DNA of 8,747 nucleotides from Acinetobacter sp. (GTDB lineage: Bacteria > Pseudomonadota > Gammaproteobacteria > Pseudomonadales > Moraxellaceae). The position numbers and the translations under genes were made by a program. The stretch is from positions 1-8,747 of the forward strand of contig JASLJB010000195.1 of NCBI GenBank assembly GCA_030152605.1, given 5' to 3'. Below are positions 1 through 6,657 of this stretch, in pieces; the stretch's first letter is position 1, and every line of letters begins with the position of its first letter. The notes beneath the pieces are model-generated. The model was not told the origin of the DNA. It made no database searches and saw only the letters and a list, made by a program, of their open reading frames with translations.

Positions 1-330
1 ATCATGTGTGATGCGCAGGCCGACCCCTGAAATATTGGTTTTATAAATATGTGGTTGGCCGGGACTCGGCTGACCACTCATGATCTTGCCGGAAATCTTC
101 GCCCCATCCAAACAACTTAAGCTGTCCAATTGGCCCGGAACCGGAAAGCTTTTGCTGAGAATCACTGAACCCACGGCGGCGTTGGGGTCGATATGGATCA
201 TCCCCAGATCCAAATTCAGATGTTGTTCAACCCGCTTTTGATCATGCACATTGCACTGTGCCCAAAGATCGCTACTGCTGACACTCAGACCAAGCGCAAT
301 GCTCAGCGCTGCGAAATGCACAAGTTTCAT
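1..330 (-). CDS. Fimbrial tip adhesin, N-terminal part (runs off the window)
   Basis: The first 110 codons are open and continue beyond base 1. Residues 1-24 look like a Sec signal peptide (MKLVHFAALS start, hydrophobic core, cleavage near LWA|QC). The mature part has the pattern I know from N-terminal receptor-binding domains of MrkD-type two-domain fimbrial adhesins: an early Cys (C26), a beta-strand ending in VGSVI at about 53-57, a second Cys in LSCLDG (C73), and IYKTNISGVGLRI at about 95-107, matching the family signature VYxTNxxGIGxRI. The start is set by the ATG at 330, which overlaps the usher stop as ATGA, implying translational coupling. As the last gene of a pilin-chaperone-usher operon it probably caps the fibre and binds a receptor. 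The C-terminal pilin domain, expected downstream, is not visible. The ligand cannot be inferred. Confidence 0.8.
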   Translation of the reverse strand, partial: MKLVHFAALSIALGLSVSSSDLWAQCNVHDQKRVEQHLNLDLGMIHIDPNAAVGSVILSKSFPVPGQLDSLSCLDGAKISGKIMSGQPSPGQPHIYKTNISGVGLRITHD

Positions 331-2867
331 AAGCACTGTCCCTCAAGCACATGATAGCCCTGCTGATTTTTTTTCTGAGCAGGATCGATGTGGTAGTTTA
401 ATTGGCATTGTTGTGGATTGGCGGCATCGCCCCATTTCACTATCAGTGTGTCGCGAAGTGATTCGGTGCGGATTAAGATCTGACTGCCCTGCGTGACCAC
501 GCCGAGATGTTCGCCTTGGGCATTTTCCACGTTGGCAGCAAATGGCAGTGCTGCACCTGAGGGTTGCTTGGCTTTGATCAAGACTTGAAAGCCCTTCTTG
601 GTCTTAAACTCGACTTTGCTGATGGCGCCAGCATAAGGTGCTAAAACCTGTAGATTGGAGAGCATCTCGACTTGATCAGTGACATTTTTAGGGTCCAGCG
701 AGATTTCATTCAGGCGATACGCCGTTACATACGGAATCACCGCATAGCCCCAACGGTCAATTTTTAAACCTGAGGTATTTTTCACATAGGCGCCAGTGGC
801 GTCTTCGGCCTGCACCAATACCATGGTATCGGCTTGTTCAGGGCTAAAACTCAGGCCCTGACGATGTGCCACCACAGTACCGGTCAAATTGACCCCATAT
901 TGCTGATAGTCATGTCCAACACTGGCACTCAGTCCAGTACGCATATACGGCGTGCGATATTGCAGCCCCGTATTCAACGAATCATGTGCATAACCAATAT
1001 CACTGACTGCCGCATGAAAACTCATTTCGCGGTGATCACCACGGCTGCCCGAAATACTGCTACTGTTACCATCATCAGAAATACGCTGAGTCAGCGTGGT
1101 GTTGTTTTTTCTGAACTGTAAAGGCAAGGTCAACATCAGCGTATAATGATCATCACGTTGCCCCCAATCATCTTTTAGGCGCTGTGCCGAGAGGCTATAA
1201 CTGAGCTGCTTATAACTATTTTGATAGCCCAATTGATAATCTGTTTGTGTACTCGAATCTTGCCAGCTTTGCTTCCATACCCCAGTAAAATACAGACTGC
1301 CCCAGCCGGGTTTTAAGTTCTGATTCAGGTTCCATTGGATTTGGGATTTTTGTTTATCCTGCTGCTGTCCACTCAATCCGCGACGCTGCAAATCATGCTG
1401 AGCATTCGCAGTTTGAAAGTCAGCATAACCCGAAGTGGAATACTGCGACGCCGCCAAATTAAATTGAGTTTGGCTTGGCAGATAGGCGGTGTGATAACTG
1501 AGGCGATAACGCTGACCACGATTATTTTTATCCAGTTGCAGTGGATTGTTTGGATCATTGATCTGATTTTCGGTTTGCGCATGCGTCACATCAAAAGCAA
1601 CTGCGCCGATGCGGGTCGACCATGCCGTACCGAACTGATAGGCCTGATAATCCTCACCCAATATCGAACCTGCATAGCCCGTCAGCAGGTTATTTAGACC
1701 ACGTTGATAGCTGGCTTGAATAAAACTTGGTCGCTCACTTAAACTATCATTCCGCACCTGCCCCGCAGTCACCGAATAGCGCTGTTTGCCCGGTCGTAGC
1801 AATAACGATACTGAAGAATACGGCACACTAAATTGCTGCACCTGACCATTGGCTTCACGCACGATCACCTGCAACTCCCCGCCGGAACCGGTTGGATACA
1901 AGTCATCAATGATAAACTCACCCGGTGCGACTGAGACCTGATGGATTAATTGATTGTTATAATGGACTTCGACCATGGCATTGCTTTGTGCCACACCACG
2001 AATCTGCGGTGCATAACCGGCTTGCGTCTCCGCCAACATGCGGTCTTCGCTGCGAATTTGCGCACCCCGAAAGGCAAAACTATCAAACAGATCGCCTGCG
2101 GTATAACTGTCCCCAAGGGTGAGCACTGAACCAATTTGCCCAAAGCCTTTTTCAACATAACTGTTTAGACTGTTATATTCGGTCTCTTGGCCTGCATATT
2201 TACTCAGCACAGCGTTGTGGCGCAGTTGCCAACCAGCGAGATTTAATCCAGTACTGAGAGATAAATAACTGTTATTACTGTGTTCACCGTGATTGATATT
2301 TTGATTGCTATTGAAGCTATAACTTAAATAACCCGCATGAATACCCCGATCCCAGACTTGATAGGGTACTGTGCCGCGTGCGGTACGTTGTAAATAGGCT
2401 TGCGGCACGCTGATATCATAGCGAAATTCATTGTTATTAAAACGTGTCGTCGCGCCCGGAATCCATTGTTCGAGACGCATGCATTGCTGTGGATCTTGAA
2501 CATCTAAAGCACTGCTGTCGATATTCAACTCAATCAGCTGTTGTAATGTAAAACAGTGCTCGACAATCTCACTATCCGACTGTTTCTGAAACTCAAGTTC
2601 GCGTTTACCGCTCCACTCACCATTGACATAAACACTGCTATTATATCGACCAGCAATGATGGGATTGCCGTGGCGATACTGACTCAGATCAATCGTTTTA
2701 ATCCCACCAACCAAAGGACTGGCATCAAACTCTGCATAGTTTTCAGAGTCAGCAGTCTGTTCCTGCGCATAAATTATATTTAAACCACTGCCCAAATAAA
2801 TACAGCCAGAAAGCAAACAATAATGCATCAGTTTTTTGAGTTTAAATCCATGCGCGTGAACATTCAT
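327..2867 (-). CDS. Outer-membrane fimbrial usher (PapC/FimD family)
   Basis: Protein of 846 residues, normal for an usher. It forms the outer-membrane pore that receives chaperone-subunit complexes and polymerises the pilus. Domains in order: signal peptide 1-34 (cleavage near IIYA|QEQ); N-terminal periplasmic domain about 43-185, with DLSQYRHGNPIIAGRY and YVNG motifs and a Cys pair at C105/C129 as in FimD; beta-barrel; plug domain from about 283 (YAPQIRGVAQSNAMVEV, then DDLYPTGSGGEL and VPYSSVSLLLRPG, all classic usher motifs); barrel remainder; C-terminal domain over roughly the last 80 residues, with Cys C821 and C845. The ATG at 2867 has a good Shine-Dalgarno sequence (AAGGAA) just upstream, 17 bp after the chaperone stop. 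M14 is a possible later start but lacks this site. No frameshift or truncation seen. The antisense reading frames inside it are shadows. Confidence 0.97.
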   Translation of the reverse strand: MNVHAHGFKLKKLMHYCLLSGCIYLGSGLNIIYAQEQTADSENYAEFDASPLVGGIKTIDLSQYRHGNPIIAGRYNSSVYVNGEWSGKRELEFQKQSDSEIVEHCFTLQQLIELNIDSSALDVQDPQQCMRLEQWIPGATTRFNNNEFRYDISVPQAYLQRTARGTVPYQVWDRGIHAGYLSYSFNSNQNINHGEHSNNSYLSLSTGLNLAGWQLRHNAVLSKYAGQETEYNSLNSYVEKGFGQIGSVLTLGDSYTAGDLFDSFAFRGAQIRSEDRMLAETQAGYAPQIRGVAQSNAMVEVHYNNQLIHQVSVAPGEFIIDDLYPTGSGGELQVIVREANGQVQQFSVPYSSVSLLLRPGKQRYSVTAGQVRNDSLSERPSFIQASYQRGLNNLLTGYAGSILGEDYQAYQFGTAWSTRIGAVAFDVTHAQTENQINDPNNPLQLDKNNRGQRYRLSYHTAYLPSQTQFNLAASQYSTSGYADFQTANAQHDLQRRGLSGQQQDKQKSQIQWNLNQNLKPGWGSLYFTGVWKQSWQDSSTQTDYQLGYQNSYKQLSYSLSAQRLKDDWGQRDDHYTLMLTLPLQFRKNNTTLTQRISDDGNSSSISGSRGDHREMSFHAAVSDIGYAHDSLNTGLQYRTPYMRTGLSASVGHDYQQYGVNLTGTVVAHRQGLSFSPEQADTMVLVQAEDATGAYVKNTSGLKIDRWGYAVIPYVTAYRLNEISLDPKNVTDQVEMLSNLQVLAPYAGAISKVEFKTKKGFQVLIKAKQPSGAALPFAANVENAQGEHLGVVTQGSQILIRTESLRDTLIVKWGDAANPQQCQLNYHIDPAQKKNQQGYHVLEGQCL

Positions 2868-2884
2868 ATGCTTTCCTTGATGAA

Positions 2885-3616
2885 CTATGGGTTTAAATCA
2901 ACCTCAATGTTATTTAATCCACCATAATCGTTGATACTCAGCACGTTAAACTTTTTAAATTTGTCATTTCCAATAGAAACATTTTTCTGTTCAAAAGGTG
3001 CCAACATTAAACCCTCTGACATTATGCTTTTTTCTTCGCCTGTCTGAGGCTTTATATTTAAACTTGAAATATTGACATAATAAGGGGTTGGGTTTTCAAC
3101 ATGCAGTTGCTGTGCATTTAAACGCCATTTGAGTTTTTCAGCCGCATGAATGGCATCATCTTTTAAATGTGCAGGTCGGTAAAACATTTTAATTCGACTA
3201 CGTACTGCGATCTGTAGTATTGCGCCCGAGGCTTGGTCTTCTGTTGCAGATTTGGGCTTCGCTGGAATATCTAATACATTCAGCCAAAACACCGACTCGC
3301 GGTCTTGAGGGAGTTCACCATTCATATAGGAGATATGAATCGCCTGCCCCACTTGAGAATCTAGCCGACTCACGGGTGGCGTAATCACAAAAGGAACATT
3401 AATTTCATCCGGTGTGAGGTTTGCATCACCATTATCCACCCAAGTTTGCATCAAAGCAGGGAAAGCACCTTCGTTCTTGACTTGGACTGCCACTGTTTTT
3501 TGATCGGATGGGTAAATCACCCGAGTCCCGGTAATCACAATGGCAGCATGTGTGGTCGCCACAATTGAGCTTAAACCCAAAGTTATAGCGACATAAGCGA
3601 ATGATTTTGCAAACAT
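2885..3616 (-). CDS. Periplasmic pilus-assembly chaperone (PapD-like)
   Basis: Protein of 243 residues with two immunoglobulin-like domains. It binds pilin subunits in the periplasm by donor-strand complementation and hands them to the usher. Signal peptide 1-24 (ends THA). With cleavage before A25, R32 falls at mature position 8, matching the invariant Arg8 of PapD. The second anchoring residue is K143 in RSRIKMFYRP, the counterpart of PapD Lys112. The G1 donor strand reads ILQIAV (133-138), with the usual alternating hydrophobic residues. Other family blocks are FVITPPVSRLD, WLNVLDIP, and the second-domain strand LHVENPTPYYVNIS. The loop between DIP and the G1 strand is about seven residues longer than in PapD as I recall it. 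Start ATG at 3616 has GAAGGTG about 5 nt upstream. The gene ends TAG, 17 bp before the usher. Confidence 0.95.
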   Translation of the reverse strand: MFAKSFAYVAITLGLSSIVATTHAAIVITGTRVIYPSDQKTVAVQVKNEGAFPALMQTWVDNGDANLTPDEINVPFVITPPVSRLDSQVGQAIHISYMNGELPQDRESVFWLNVLDIPAKPKSATEDQASGAILQIAVRSRIKMFYRPAHLKDDAIHAAEKLKWRLNAQQLHVENPTPYYVNISSLNIKPQTGEEKSIMSEGLMLAPFEQKNVSIGNDKFKKFNVLSINDYGGLNNIEVDLNP

Positions 3617-3631
3617 ATCACACCTTCAAAA

Positions 3632-3669
3632 ATTAAAATCAACTATTTGATCATTAAAATCAATTATTT
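3632..3669. repeat. Short tandem direct repeat at the pilin-chaperone junction
   Basis: ATTAAAATCAACTATTT (3632-3648) recurs 21 bp later as ATTAAAATCAATTATTT (3653-3669), 16 of 17 bases identical. The second unit contains the pilin stop codon. Between them ATCAA-CTAT-TTGAT (3638-3651) can form a 5-bp hairpin, followed in the minus-strand transcript by a T-rich run. It looks like a small duplication and might act as a weak attenuator or RNA-processing site lowering chaperone output relative to pilin. The function is speculative. Confidence 0.45.
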
Positions 3670-4197
3670 ATAATCGATTTTGAATGTTGCGAATGAACGC
3701 ACATAACCTTCTGAAGACTGACCTGTTGCATAATAACGTGCCGCATAGACATAACTCAGGGTGTCATCATATCCCTGTGTCGTGAGATAGTGGTGATTGG
3801 TTTGGTTTGCCAAATCGATCGGTGCATTGCTACGCATTAACTGAATATTCACGTTTTCTGCAGCGCCAGGACCTGAAAGCAAATTACTCAAGGTGCCCGC
3901 GTTGTTGCTGTCCACGTTAGTCATATCAAATGAAACACCTGCAGTTACGCCTTTTTCACACTCTTCAAGATTGATACTGAAGTGAACTTGTTCAGGCGAA
4001 AATGCACCTTGTTGACCTAAAGAAGCCGTACGTGTATTCGGTAAGGTAAGGTTGTGATAAGCAGTATCATCTGTGATTTTACAAGTTTGACCTTCTACAA
4101 GACCAGTCACCCAAACAATACCTGTGCTATTCGCCATCGCGCTGTTTGCGCCGAGTGCTGCTGCAAGCAGCGTTAAAGATAATGTCAATTTATTCAT
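3664..4197 (-). CDS. Major fimbrial subunit (type 1-like pilin)
   Basis: Secreted pilin of 177 residues, the probable shaft subunit. Residues 1-22 are a textbook Sec signal (MNKLTLSL, hydrophobic stretch, cleavage ANSAMA|NST). The mature N-terminus GIVWVTGLVEGQTC has the alternating hydrophobic pattern of a donor strand, followed by the conserved disulphide pair C39 and C80. The C-terminal beta-strand FATFKIDYK ends with the penultimate Tyr typical of the family. I chose the ATG at 4197 because the signal peptide begins there. In-frame GTG at 4224 and ATG at 4209 would only add a polar leader. GGGG about 6 nt upstream and AAGGA about 12 nt upstream are possible, rather poor ribosome sites. 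First gene of the operon, 47 bp before the chaperone. Confidence 0.93.
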   Translation of the reverse strand: MNKLTLSLTLLAAALGANSAMANSTGIVWVTGLVEGQTCKITDDTAYHNLTLPNTRTASLGQQGAFSPEQVHFSINLEECEKGVTAGVSFDMTNVDSNNAGTLSNLLSGPGAAENVNIQLMRSNAPIDLANQTNHHYLTTQGYDDTLSYVYAARYYATGQSSEGYVRSFATFKIDYK

Positions 4198-4232
4198 TTT
4201 AAGCCCCATTCCTTGATTCCCCACCTACAATC

Positions 4233-4250
4233 ATTTCTTTAAAAAGAAAT
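4233..4250. promoter_or_regulatory. Hairpin in the probable pilin leader
   Basis: ATTTCTTTAAAAAGAAAT gives an 8-bp stem (4233-4240 with 4243-4250) around an AA loop. It lies 36-53 bases upstream of the pilin start. Depending on where transcription starts, it is either an mRNA leader hairpin or an A/T-rich protein-binding dyad. It has no G/C core, so a terminator role is unlikely. Confidence 0.4.
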
Positions 4251-4270
4251 CTAAAGATTGCGATGAAGTT

Positions 4271-4297
4271 AAAATATTGACCCTTCACTCTTGTAAA
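4271..4297 (-). promoter_or_regulatory. Weak candidate promoter for the pilus operon
   Basis: Read on the minus strand, TTTACA (4297-4292, five of six bases of the -35 consensus) is followed after 15 bp by TATTTT (4276-4271, four of six of the -10 consensus). The spacing is short and the -10 is poor. It would give a leader of roughly 65-70 nt containing the 4233-4250 hairpin. A second candidate lies further upstream near 4463-4468. I cannot choose between them from sequence. Confidence 0.3.
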
Positions 4298-4432
4298 TAA
4301 GTTTAGGTGTTTTGCATCGAATCGATACAGATTCATTTAATGTTTTTTTCGACTGCTTAAACATCACCAGTTCTTGGTATTTTTAGATTTATTTATTTTA
4401 ATTCTGATAATAGTTACAGAAAATAATCACAA

Positions 4433-4468
4433 TATACCTAATTTCAGGTATAGCTTTAAAACATTATA
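4433..4468 (-). promoter_or_regulatory. Perfect TATAAT box next to a TATACCT/AGGTATA dyad
   Basis: On the minus strand a perfect TATAAT lies at 4468-4463, but no good -35 box is found 16-18 bp upstream of it. Immediately downstream, TATACCT-N6-AGGTATA (4433-4439 with 4446-4452) is a perfect 7-bp inverted repeat of operator size. Together they could be a regulated distal promoter of the pilus operon with a leader of about 260 nt. The region is so A/T-rich that a chance TATAAT is quite possible. Confidence 0.3.
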
Positions 4469-4697
4469 TTTCAATCGAGCTATTCAACATAAAGATCAGA
4501 TTTATAAGCACTTAGGCTATATTTTTAAATAAAATTGAGGGTTTTAAATTTTACTTTTGAGTTGTTATTTATCATTGATTATCACCAGCCTATATTCAGC
4601 TTATTTAAAAAATCAATTTTCTTCACACCAAGCAGGCTCAACTTAAACTCAATAATCACGCATAATACCTGCTATGTAATACAGATTATAATATAAG

Positions 4698-4713
4698 TGT
4701 GATACAAATTACA
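4698..4713. promoter_or_regulatory. CRP/Vfr-like site
   Basis: TGTGATACAAATTACA matches the CRP/Vfr pattern TGTGA-N6-TCACA at nine of ten defined bases. It is centred about 107 bp upstream of the TTGACA box of the metabolic operon and about 500 bp upstream of the pilin start, neither being a standard activator distance. A TATAAT at 4687-4692 on the plus strand adjoins it, without a clear -35. Confidence 0.3.
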
Positions 4714-4811
4714 CTATTTCAATATTACTACTTTAGAATCACAATTAAATCCAAACCGACTATCCGGGATCATTGGCAAACTCCCCAGTCAGCTTTACAG
4801 CATTTTCGGGT

Positions 4812-4838
4812 TTGACAGTATTTAAACGATCGTTTAAT
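4812..4838 (+). promoter_or_regulatory. Sigma70 promoter of the crotonase-hydrolase-TetR operon
   Basis: A perfect -35 hexamer TTGACA (4812-4817) is followed by TTTAAT (4833-4838, five of six, 15-bp spacing). The alternative -10 is TAATAA (4835-4840, three of six, 17-bp spacing). Transcription would start near 4845, giving a leader of about 40 nt before the crotonase ATG. The space between the boxes is filled by a perfect palindrome. Confidence 0.6.
4822..4837. promoter_or_regulatory. Palindromic operator, probably for the operon's TetR protein
   Basis: TTAAACGATCGTTTAA is a perfect 16-bp palindrome lying between the -35 and -10 boxes and overlapping the -10. The same dyad axis also pairs TGAC (4813-4816) with GTCA (4843-4846), so imperfect symmetry spans about 34 bp. 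Length, symmetry and position fit a TetR-family dimer site that would block RNA polymerase. The TetR gene at 6658-7239 in the same operon is the obvious candidate. Binding is inferred. Confidence 0.6.
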
Positions 4839-4883
4839 AATGGTCAGCATTAAAAAATTGATTGCCCTGATGGAGAGATCAGA

Positions 4884-5669
4884 ATGAATACACATGGAAA
4901 AGTCAGTCGTGAAATTCGAGAACATCTTTATTTGATCGGTCTCGACCGTGTCGAGAAACGTAATGCCTTTGACAGTCATATGATCGAGGACTTGTCAGCG
5001 GCGCTGACCGAATATGAAAACCATCCCGAACTGCGCTGTGCTGTTATTTTTGCGCATGGTGAGCATTTCACTGCTGGGCTGGATCTGCTGCAACTGCAAG
5101 ATAAAATCTCAGACGGGATATTTAACTTCAATCAAGACCAGATCGATCCGTGGGGCATCTCGGGTCGCAAACGAACTAAACCGGTCGTGGTGGCGGTACA
5201 AGGCACCTGTTATACCGCCGGTATTGAACTGATGTTAAATGCCGATGTGGTCATCGCCAGTACGGACTGTCGCTTTGCACAGTTAGAAGTGCAACGTGGG
5301 ATCATGCCCTTTGGCGGTGCCACGGTGCGTTTTGTACGTGCAGCAGGTTGGCAAAAAGCCATGCCCTATTTACTCACCGGTCAACACTTTGATGCACAGA
5401 CCGCACAGGAACTCAATCTAGTATCCGACGTGGTGACGCCAGATGCGCTGCAACAGCGTGCCATTGCAATGGCGACCCACATCGCCAAGGCCGCACCACT
5501 CGGCGTGCAAGCCTTACTCAAGTCCGCATTGACTGCGCAAAGCGATGGTGAAGATGCCGCCTTTGCGCAACTGCATCAAGCCTTAGCACCTTTATTTCAA
5601 AGTGCCGATGCCCGTGAGGGTGTGATGGCGATGCTACAAAAACGCGAACCCGACTTTCAAGGAAAATAA
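4884..5669 (+). CDS. Crotonase-fold enoyl-CoA hydratase/isomerase family protein
   Basis: Cytoplasmic enzyme of 261 residues, the usual length for a single-domain crotonase, probably acting on an acyl-CoA thioester. The N-terminal part has the RVEKRNAFD block (22-30); first oxyanion-hole segment HFTAGLDLLQL (A64-G65-L66-D67); second segment TAGIEL (111-116), where most hydratases have GGGxE; then FAQLEVQRGIMPFGG (131-145). Both acidic positions used by enoyl-CoA hydratase (Glu144 and Glu164 of the rat enzyme) are kept, as E115 and E135, so hydratase chemistry is plausible, but isomerase or other crotonase reactions cannot be excluded. The C-terminal KREPDFQG is typical of the family. Start ATG at 4884 has GGAGAG six bases upstream. 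First gene of a four-gene same-strand set, 10 bp before the hydrolase. Confidence 0.9.
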   Translation: MNTHGKVSREIREHLYLIGLDRVEKRNAFDSHMIEDLSAALTEYENHPELRCAVIFAHGEHFTAGLDLLQLQDKISDGIFNFNQDQIDPWGISGRKRTKPVVVAVQGTCYTAGIELMLNADVVIASTDCRFAQLEVQRGIMPFGGATVRFVRAAGWQKAMPYLLTGQHFDAQTAQELNLVSDVVTPDALQQRAIAMATHIAKAAPLGVQALLKSALTAQSDGEDAAFAQLHQALAPLFQSADAREGVMAMLQKREPDFQGK

Positions 5670-5679
5670 TAACTGACTT

Positions 5680-6642
5680 ATGAATATGACATTAGCTACA
5701 GCAAAGACCGCCTCTCAAACCGGCCAACAGCAAGCGCTGCACGCTGAGACCGACACCATCTCAACACAGGACTTTGAGTTTAGCGCCAGTGATGGCTATA
5801 CGCTGGGTGGCCGACGTTATCTGCCCCCGAGTCACACAGCAGTTCAAGCTAAGCTGATCGTGGCCAGTGCCACCGGTGTGCCGCATGGATTTTATCGGCG
5901 CTTTGCTGAATATCTGGCAGCCTTAGGCTATGCGGTACTGTGTTTTGATTATCGTGGCATTGGTGTCTCCGCCCCGGCTTCACTGAAAGGCTTTGAGATG
6001 AACTATCTGGATTGGGGGCGTTTAGATCTCAGTGCGGCAATCGACGCAATCTACGATCCAGCTTTACCATTATTTATCGTGGGACACTCTTATGGTGGGC
6101 AAGCCCTCGGTCTGACCCGCAATCACGACAAAGTCACTGCCTGCTACACCTTTGGCACCGGTGCCGGTTGGTCGGGTTATATGCCCTTGCCTGAACGACT
6201 CAAGGTTGATGTGATTTGGAATCTGGTTTTTCCGTTCATGGCGCGCAAAGATGGTTATATCGCCTGGAGTAAATTCAATATGGGGGAGGACTTGCCGATG
6301 GGGGTCTATCGTCAGTGGCGTAAATGGTGCAAAAGCCCAGAGTATTTCTTTGCCGATCAAGACTTAGCTGAATTGCATGATCAATATGCACAGGTCAAGA
6401 CCCCGATCTATGCAGCGACAGCTTTGGATGATGACTGGGCTTTACCGCTGTCTCGGCATGCATTTATGAAGTATTATCGCAACGCCCCGATGCAGTATGT
6501 TGATTTCCAAGCGCAAGATTTTGCACTGAAAAAGATTGGGCACATGGGCTATTTTAAAAAAGATGCCGTCGCGATATGGGATCAAGTCGTGCAGACCTTT
6601 GCCGACTATCTCGCTACGCCTCCCGAATCCGTAACCCCCTAG
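5680..6642 (+). CDS. Alpha/beta-fold hydrolase
   Basis: Protein of 320 residues without a signal peptide, so probably cytoplasmic. The nucleophile elbow is FIVGHSYGGQA with Ser137. The acid is probably D251 or D252 in ATALDDDWALP, and the His is H288 in KIGHMGYF, completing a catalytic triad in canonical order. GVPHGFYRRFAEYLA (66-80) and LCFDYRGIGVSAP (87-99) are typical core strands. The overall layout recalls the predicted hydrolase group COG4757, from memory only. The first ~30 residues are polar and poorly conserved in look. ATG at 5680 lies 10 bp after the crotonase stop; AAGGA near 5659 is rather far, and ATG 5686 is an alternative. Beside a crotonase it might cleave an ester or a thioester, but the substrate is unknown. 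Confidence 0.88.
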   Translation: MNMTLATAKTASQTGQQQALHAETDTISTQDFEFSASDGYTLGGRRYLPPSHTAVQAKLIVASATGVPHGFYRRFAEYLAALGYAVLCFDYRGIGVSAPASLKGFEMNYLDWGRLDLSAAIDAIYDPALPLFIVGHSYGGQALGLTRNHDKVTACYTFGTGAGWSGYMPLPERLKVDVIWNLVFPFMARKDGYIAWSKFNMGEDLPMGVYRQWRKWCKSPEYFFADQDLAELHDQYAQVKTPIYAATALDDDWALPLSRHAFMKYYRNAPMQYVDFQAQDFALKKIGHMGYFKKDAVAIWDQVVQTFADYLATPPESVTP

Positions 6643-6657
6643 AGACCAGATCCATTT

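Larger units (their letters stand above)
4198..4883. other. AT-rich divergent intergenic region, no gene
   Basis: This 686-bp stretch separates the leftward pilus operon from the rightward metabolic operon. It is conspicuously richer in A and T than the genes on either side. The only reading frame of any length inside it (minus strand, 4770-4979) has no family features and overlaps the crotonase start, so I treat it as noise. The region holds the regulatory candidates listed separately: leader hairpin, weak pilus promoters, an inverted repeat, a CRP-like site, and a strong -35 box with a palindromic operator. Confidence 0.8.

Noticed and set aside
327..2867. Several antisense and alternate-frame ORFs of 60-120 codons inside the usher gene (for example 1335-1697 plus and 1373-1582 minus)
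   Set aside because: All overlap a complete usher with continuous family motifs, and none shows recognisable motifs or a ribosome site.
4198..4224. Extended pilin start (GTG 4224 or ATG 4209)
   Set aside because: Both put a polar extension before a well-formed signal peptide that begins at the ATG at 4197.
4770..4979. 69-codon minus-strand frame across the crotonase start
   Set aside because: It overlaps the operon promoter and the crotonase N-terminus, and has no recognisable motif or credible start signal.
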